64,000 bases of DNA. It comes from Prochlorococcus marinus XMU1411. GTDB taxonomy: Bacteria > Cyanobacteriota > Cyanobacteriia > PCC-6307 > Cyanobiaceae. The notes under the pieces were generated by a model. The model saw nothing but the letters and a program-made list of their open reading frames with translations. It was not told the origin of the DNA and did no database searches. Shown here piece after piece: positions 59,063 to 64,000 of the stretch; position 1 is the stretch's first letter, and each line of letters starts with the position of its first letter. The position numbers were made by a program, and so were the translations under genes. The stretch lies in contig NZ_JAAORI010000001.1 of assembly GCF_017696075.1 (NCBI RefSeq), positions 1 to 64,000 of the forward strand. Reading direction: 5' to 3'.

Positions 59063-60535
59063 ATGAACAATTTGGAATCTTGGGAAGCTGTGATTGGTTT
59101 GGAAACTCATGTACAGCTTAATACGAAAAGTAAAATATTCACATCTGCTTCAACAGCTTTTGGCGATGCACCTAATACTCATATAGATCCTGTAGTTTGT
59201 GGTTTACCGGGAACTCTCCCAGTTTTGAATGAGACTGTTCTTGAGTATGCTGTGAAAACTTCTTTAGCATTAAATTTAAATGTTGCAGAACATTGTAAAT
59301 TTGATAGAAAACAATATTTTTATCCTGATCTGCCTAAAAATTATCAAATTTCACAATTTGATGAGCCACTAGCTGAAAATGGCTGGTTAGAGGTTGAAAT
59401 AATTGAAAAGAACAAAGAACCTTATATCAAAAAAATTGGGATAGAAAGATTACATATGGAAGAAGATGCTGGAAAACTAGTCCATTTAGGTAGTGATAGA
59501 TTAGCTGGTTCTAAGTATTCCTTAGTTGATTACAATCGTGCTGGAATAGCACTTTGTGAGATTGTAAGTAAACCAGATATTAGATCAGGTAAAGAGGCAT
59601 CTGAATATGCTTCAGAGATCAGAAGAACAGTTAGATATCTAGGCGTATCAGACGGAAATATGCAAGAGGGTTCATTGCGATGTGATGTCAATATTTCAGT
59701 TAGAAAAGGACCTAATGCTCCATTTGGCACCAAAGTGGAAATAAAAAATATGAATTCATTTTCCGCAATTCAAAAGGCTTGTGATTATGAAATAGCAAGA
59801 CAAATAGAAGTTTATGAAAATGGAGGAAAAATTTTCCAAGAAACAAGGTTATGGGATGAAGCTAAGCAACTCACAAAAAGTATGAGAATGAAAGAAGGCA
59901 GCAGTGACTATAGATATTTTCCTGATCCTGACTTAGGACCAATTGAAATAACAAAAGCCCAAAAAGAAATATGGTTAAAAGAACTTCCAGAATTACCTTC
60001 AAAGAAAAGAAATAAATATGTAAATGAATTTGGGTTATCTGCATATGATGCAAGGGTAATTTCTGATGAAATTAATATGGCTAACTTTTTTGAAGAAACA
60101 GTAGCTAATGGTACTGATGCCAAACTAGCTTCAAATTGGGTAACAAGTGATATTGTGGGTTATTTAAAAGCAAATAAACTTAGTTTTAGTGACTTAAAAC
60201 TTAGTCCTGAAAATCTTGCTGAAATGATAAACATGATCTCAAATAAAACTATAAGTGGAAAAATTGCAAAGGAAATTTTACCTGAACTAATTCAAAAAAA
60301 TATCTCTCCGAAAAAATTTGTTGAAGAAAAAGGGTTGGCCATGATATCTGATTCTTCAAGTATTTTACCAATAATTGATGAACTTATAACTGAATATCCA
60401 GATGAGGTTCAAGCATTTAGAAATGGCAAAACTAAATTACTTGGTTTTTTTGTTGGTCAACTAATGAAAAGAACAAAAGGTAAAGCTGACCCTAAACTTG
60501 CAAATAAACTTCTTGCAGAAAAATTGAATAGCTAA
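59063..60535 (+). CDS. gatB: Aspartyl/glutamyl-tRNA(Asn/Gln) amidotransferase subunit B
   Basis: Part of the GatCAB complex that converts Glu-tRNA(Gln) to Gln-tRNA(Gln). The ATG at 59063 gives MNNLESWEAVIGLETHVQLN, the family start, and 490 residues; an upstream in-frame TTG at 59006 is unlikely. Other signatures are YPDLPKNYQISQFDEPLAEN, HMEEDAGKLVH, VDYNRAGIALCEIVSKPDIR, SLRCDVNISVR and SSDYRYFPDPDLGPI. The C-terminal YqeY-like helical domain is complete. coaE converges five bases later. Confidence 0.97.
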   Translation: MNNLESWEAVIGLETHVQLNTKSKIFTSASTAFGDAPNTHIDPVVCGLPGTLPVLNETVLEYAVKTSLALNLNVAEHCKFDRKQYFYPDLPKNYQISQFDEPLAENGWLEVEIIEKNKEPYIKKIGIERLHMEEDAGKLVHLGSDRLAGSKYSLVDYNRAGIALCEIVSKPDIRSGKEASEYASEIRRTVRYLGVSDGNMQEGSLRCDVNISVRKGPNAPFGTKVEIKNMNSFSAIQKACDYEIARQIEVYENGGKIFQETRLWDEAKQLTKSMRMKEGSSDYRYFPDPDLGPIEITKAQKEIWLKELPELPSKKRNKYVNEFGLSAYDARVISDEINMANFFEETVANGTDAKLASNWVTSDIVGYLKANKLSFSDLKLSPENLAEMINMISNKTISGKIAKEILPELIQKNISPKKFVEEKGLAMISDSSSILPIIDELITEYPDEVQAFRNGKTKLLGFFVGQLMKRTKGKADPKLANKLLAEKLNS

Positions 60536-60539
60536 AGCT

Positions 60540-61157
60540 TCAAAGAAGCTCTCTTATTGTCTTGATCCATTTATTTTGATCATCTGAATTATCTAAAATA
60601 ATGTCTGAAAATTTTCTTTTTTCTTCAAAACTTAATTGAAGATTTATGGAGTCGTATGCTTCTTTTTCGCTAATTTTATCTCGTTTCATAAGTCTTTTTT
60701 TTTGTGTCTCTCTAGGACATTTAACTAACCATATTTCAGTGCAAATATCTTCAAATTTTGCTTCAAATAATAATGGAATAACCAATACTAAAGTTTGAGT
60801 ATTTTTGTGATGACTGCATTCTTCTATCATTTTTTCTTTAATTAATGGATGAAGTAGTTTTTCAATCCATTCTTTACTTTCTGAATGTTTAAATATAATG
60901 TTCCTTAAAAGTTTTCTGTTTATTTCTTTTTCTGAATTGTTCTTATTTTCAATAATTTTATGTCCAAAATAATCTAAAATTTTCTTATATCCATATGTGT
61001 TTGGTTTGATTAATTCTCTTGATAAATTATCTGCATCTAAAATTGGAATGTTTTTATGATTTCTTATGTAATTAGTTATGGTTGTCTTCCCACTGGCAAT
61101 ACCTCCTGTTAAACCAATCCTTCTTTGGTTGTTTTTTGATTTTTGAAGAATATCCAT
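60540..61157 (-). CDS. coaE: Dephospho-CoA kinase
   Basis: Last step of coenzyme A synthesis. The P-loop is RIGLTGGIASGKTTITNYI (about 13-31). ILDADNLSRELI and LHPLIKEKMIEE are substrate-binding and lid elements, and LVIPLLFEAKFEDICTEIWL is family-typical. 205 residues. Divergent from argJ with 75 bp between starts. Confidence 0.95.
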   Translation of the reverse strand: MDILQKSKNNQRRIGLTGGIASGKTTITNYIRNHKNIPILDADNLSRELIKPNTYGYKKILDYFGHKIIENKNNSEKEINRKLLRNIIFKHSESKEWIEKLLHPLIKEKMIEECSHHKNTQTLVLVIPLLFEAKFEDICTEIWLVKCPRETQKKRLMKRDKISEKEAYDSINLQLSFEEKRKFSDIILDNSDDQNKWIKTIRELL

Positions 61158-61232
61158 ATATTTAATAATAATCTAATAACCTGTTTCTTTAGTATTGAAG
61201 AGTAGTTAGTATGAATTAAAATATTAAAAAGT

Positions 61233-62471
61233 TTGAGCCAGTTAGATACCAATTGGTCGTTTGTTGATGACAGTGTGGAAACACCCAAGGGATTTCTTTT
61301 TGCTGGGATATCAGCTGGATTAAAAGCTTCTAATAAAAAAGATTTAGCACTAATACTCGCTCCAGAAGGCAGTATTTTTAGTGGGATGTTTACCCAATCA
61401 ATAGTTCGCGCTTCATGTGTAGATATTTGTGAGGAAAGAATTAAAAGAGCTTCGGGATTTGTACGAGCAATACTAATTAATTCTGGTCAAGCAAATGCAT
61501 GTACAGGAAATCTTGGACTTCATCATTTTCAAATTGCTACAGCAAAGATTGCGGAACTTTTAGGCATAAAGGAAGAAGAAGTTTTAATGTGCTCAACTGG
61601 TGTAATTGGTGTTCCTATACAAATAAATGATTTAGTAAAAAATTTACCAAATTTAGTAAGTGTTTTAAAAGTTAATAATTTTCAAAATGCAGCAGAAGCA
61701 ATTTTAACTACTGATTTGACTTTAAAAAAAGTTTTAATAGAGACGATTATTCAAGGTAGAAAAATAAAAATAGCAGGATTTGCAAAAGGTTCAGGAATGA
61801 TTTACCCCAATATGGCTACAATGCTTGCTTTTCTTACATGTGATGTGGGTATTGAAAAAGAAGTATGGGATAAAATGATTTCGATTGCGGTTAAAAAATC
61901 TTTTAATGCAATATCAGTTGATGGAGAAACAAGCACAAATGATTCGTTTATTGCAATAAATGCAGGAGAGAAAATTGATAAAAGATATTTTCCAATTATT
62001 CAAAAAGGGATTGATATTGTGTGTCAAAACTTAGCAAAAAATATTGCAAGAGATGGAGAGGGAGCTAATTGTTTATTAGAAGTTTTGGTTCAAGGAGCAA
62101 AAAATACTGGAGATGCAATTATGGTTGCTAAATTTATTTGTAATTCTGCATTAGTAAAAACTGCGATTCATGGCTGTGATCCTAATTGGGGAAGAATTAT
62201 TTCAGCTGCAGGTAATTCTGGAGTTGAATTCAATTTTAATAACGTTGACTTGTATATTGGTAATTATCAGATTTTGGAGAAGGGCAAGTTAAAACAATAT
62301 GATTCGAATAAAGTCACTGAATATATTAGGTCCAAAATGAATGGTAAATATTTAGTTGAAGATATTGTACAAATTATGATTAATCTAAATTCTGGCGCAT
62401 CGAAAGGCACAGCCTGGGGATGCGATCTCTCTAAAAAGTACGTTGAAATAAATAGCGAATATACTACTTAA
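61233..62471 (+). CDS. argJ: Bifunctional ornithine acetyltransferase/N-acetylglutamate synthase
   Basis: Recycles the acetyl group in arginine synthesis and starts the pathway. The self-cleavage site is in AKGSGMIYPNMATMLAFLTC, where the Thr of the ATML motif (about 196) becomes the nucleophile of the beta subunit. DGETSTNDSFIAIN and GCDPNWGRIISAAGNSG are also conserved. 412 residues, start TTG. It overlaps the convergent small membrane protein gene by eight bases. Confidence 0.96.
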   Translation: MSQLDTNWSFVDDSVETPKGFLFAGISAGLKASNKKDLALILAPEGSIFSGMFTQSIVRASCVDICEERIKRASGFVRAILINSGQANACTGNLGLHHFQIATAKIAELLGIKEEEVLMCSTGVIGVPIQINDLVKNLPNLVSVLKVNNFQNAAEAILTTDLTLKKVLIETIIQGRKIKIAGFAKGSGMIYPNMATMLAFLTCDVGIEKEVWDKMISIAVKKSFNAISVDGETSTNDSFIAINAGEKIDKRYFPIIQKGIDIVCQNLAKNIARDGEGANCLLEVLVQGAKNTGDAIMVAKFICNSALVKTAIHGCDPNWGRIISAAGNSGVEFNFNNVDLYIGNYQILEKGKLKQYDSNKVTEYIRSKMNGKYLVEDIVQIMINLNSGASKGTAWGCDLSKKYVEINSEYTT

Positions 62472-62706
62472 GTTTTAGTAAATCTATTGGAAGATATTCA
62501 TTTATATAAAGAAAAAGTATTGTTAAAGTTCCAATCACAGAACTTATAAAACCCCCCAAGATATTAACTAATAATCCAGATTGAGGAACTATTTTTTCTT
62601 CGTTTTTTTCTTCTTCAAAATCAGGAGAATCAACTACTTTTAAGCGCTGATTGGTTGTTGGTTGTTTAATTTGTTGGTGTCGGATGAGGGCTTCGAAATC
62701 AGGCAT
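62464..62706 (-). CDS. Small membrane protein overlapping the ParA-like gene
   Basis: An 80-residue protein from the ATG at 62706. The first 45 residues are polar (MPDFEALIRHQQIKQPTTNQ, then an acidic EEEKNEEK patch), followed by one membrane helix, LLVNILGGFISSVIGTLTIL. The start lies inside the ParA-like frame, giving a 67-bp overlap in another frame, which suggests translational coupling. It may be a membrane partner for the ATPase; that is inference. Confidence 0.65.
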   Translation of the reverse strand: MPDFEALIRHQQIKQPTTNQRLKVVDSPDFEEEKNEEKIVPQSGLLVNILGGFISSVIGTLTILFLYINEYLPIDLLKLK

Positions 62707-63311
62707 GGAATTTGTGAGGCAATTGAACAATAAGCAGACCAGCCCGTCATTCGACGAGGATCTGATCTACCCAAATCATCTACAGCTTCAAATACAGCAT
62801 TCCCAGAGGCTTCTGCTTTATCAAATGCTGAAAGTAAGGGTATAAATGTATCAAAAACATATAAACCAAAATTTTCTAAAGCTGCTTTAGCTTGTTGTGC
62901 TGCTTTTTGCTGTCTAAAATCAACTTTTACTATTACTACTGCATGGTTAACTTTTAAGTTGCTTAATAAATTAGCAAGTTCAACAGTTAATTCTACTGAT
63001 CTTGCTTTTGCAGTTGTAGGTAAGATAACTAAATCTGAACCATATGCTAAGTGTTTAAGTTCTTCTTGATCGCTACTCGCTTGTCCATCAGTTATTACGA
63101 TTTCTGATGATCTTGATGCTTTAGCAGCTGAACTGACAGGGAAGACTGGAAATGGAAGATTACCTCTTGAAGAGTATGCTAGTGCTGATCTGTTTTTGTC
63201 AGCATCGACTATGCATACTTTTTTCCCTTCAGAATGCCAAACACTTGCAAGGTGAATACTTGTGCAAGTTTTGGCCACTCCTCCTTTTTGTCCGCAAACG
63301 GTAATGAACAA
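62640..63311 (-). CDS. ParA/MinD-family ATPase
   Basis: A 223-residue P-loop ATPase with the deviant Walker A FITVCGQKGGVAKTCTSIHL and VCIVDADKNRSALAYS. GSDLVILPTTAKARSVELTV corresponds to the switch region. It is shorter than plasmid ParA and has no ParB gene beside it, so it belongs to the orphan ParA group, some of which position protein complexes. Start TTG at 63311. It overlaps the small membrane protein gene. Confidence 0.87.
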   Translation of the reverse strand: MFITVCGQKGGVAKTCTSIHLASVWHSEGKKVCIVDADKNRSALAYSSRGNLPFPVFPVSSAAKASRSSEIVITDGQASSDQEELKHLAYGSDLVILPTTAKARSVELTVELANLLSNLKVNHAVVIVKVDFRQQKAAQQAKAALENFGLYVFDTFIPLLSAFDKAEASGNAVFEAVDDLGRSDPRRMTGWSAYCSIASQIPCLISKPSSDTNKLNNQQPISA

Positions 63312-63460
63312 TTTTTTTTTTATTTCTCTTACTTTGGAGAATAATTTCTTAATGTCAAGAGAAATTGATTTTTAATGCTTTAAAACTTATTTTTTTTGAA
63401 ATATTTCTAACTCTTCAATATTTTAGATAACCTTATAAAGTGCTTTATTTAAATAGGCTT

Positions 63461-64000
63461 GTGAAGAAAAGAATTGGACTAGGTACTTGGTCCTGGGGGA
63501 ATAAACTTTTTTGGAATTATAAATCTACAAATGACGATGATTTACGTGAGACATATAATGAAGCATTGAAAAGAGGTTTTGATCTAATTGATACTGCTGA
63601 TTCTTACGGTACAGGAAATCTTCAGGGTAGAAGTGAATCATTGATAGGCAAGTTTTTATTAGATACTCCTCCTACAAAAAAAAATAGAATCCAAATAGCA
63701 ACCAAACTCGCACCTTATCCTTGGAGAATTGGGGATAGAGGTTTTAATAAACCTTTTTTAAAAAGTTTAGAAAGGCTAAATAATAAATTAGACATAGTGC
63801 AATTACATTGGTCAACTGCAAAATACAATCCTTGGCAAGAATTAGGGCTTTTGAATAATCTTTGTGATTTAAAAGATCAAGGTTTTGATTTTCAAATCGG
63901 CTTATCAAATATAGGTCCTCAAAGATTGAAGCAATTAATTCATTTCTTGGCAAAAAGAGATCAAATGCTAAAAAGCGTTCAAATACAGTTTTCTTTGCTT
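63461..64000 (+). CDS. Aldo/keto reductase, N-terminal part (cut by window end)
   Basis: The frame opens at GTG (63461) and stays open to the last base, 180 codons. MKKRIGLGTWSWGNKLFWNY, RGFDLIDTADSYGTGNLQGR, the catalytic-type IATKLAPYPWRIG lysine, and LDIVQLHWSTAKYNPWQEL are aldo/keto reductase barrel features. The D-x-A-D-S-Y stretch holds the catalytic Asp and Tyr. Substrate unknown. The C-terminal half is beyond the window. Confidence 0.9.
   Translation, partial: MKKRIGLGTWSWGNKLFWNYKSTNDDDLRETYNEALKRGFDLIDTADSYGTGNLQGRSESLIGKFLLDTPPTKKNRIQIATKLAPYPWRIGDRGFNKPFLKSLERLNNKLDIVQLHWSTAKYNPWQELGLLNNLCDLKDQGFDFQIGLSNIGPQRLKQLIHFLAKRDQMLKSVQIQFSLL

Overview
The window looks like the chromosome of a marine picocyanobacterium, most likely a high-light-type Prochlorococcus. 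The DNA is very AT-rich, coding density is high and genes are packed with overlaps of a few bases. It starts just upstream of dnaN, the usual zero point for these genomes, and the order dnaN - conserved protein - purL - purF - topoisomerase A subunit - TPR protein - queG - DUF502 - nusB - ftsY - PP2C phosphatase - argH matches that lineage. The paired flavodiiron proteins Flv1/Flv3 and the photosynthetic-type GAPDH also fit a cyanobacterium. This assignment rests on recalled gene order and protein character, not on a search.

Region 1 (1-36.5 kb) is housekeeping: replication (dnaN, a second GyrA/ParC-like subunit), purines (purL, purF, guaA), tRNA modification (queG, dusA), protein export (ftsY), chaperones (grpE-dnaJ), peptidoglycan (murB, murC), glycolysis/Calvin cycle (gap2), cofactors (thiL, pdxA, cbiD), fatty acids (accB), elongation factor P and a photorespiratory-type aminotransferase. 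The main anomaly is ftsY: its N-terminal linker is a run of 30-bp tandem repeats, and one repeat carries two extra bases that break the frame.

Region 2 (36.5-45.4 kb) is accessory. Directly after guaA lies a segment of about 4 kb holding a cytosine-5 DNA methyltransferase, a partner protein that could be its restriction enzyme, a small helix-turn-helix protein and two tandem paralogues of unknown family. It is bracketed by an imperfect repeat of about 100 bp that includes the last 15 bases of guaA, and by an exact 14-bp GC-rich repeat. This looks like a small guaA-targeted mobile island without its own recombinase. Further right come a candidate structured small RNA on the minus strand, a small Cys/Trp-rich protein gene with a strong Shine-Dalgarno sequence, a TPR-sulfotransferase, a non-coding AT-rich gap, a Cas4/RecB-like nuclease and two conserved unknowns.

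Region 3 (45.4-64 kb) returns to core genes: PBP2 (mrdA), an FMN reductase and the Flv1/Flv3 pair (oxygen photoreduction) with a 2-oxoglutarate oxygenase gene lodged between them, then alaS, speA, ndk, a ThiO/DadA-type oxidase, gatB, coaE, argJ, a ParA-like ATPase overlapping a small membrane-protein gene, and the start of an aldo/keto reductase cut by the window edge. No tRNA, rRNA, CRISPR array, transposase or integrase was recognised.
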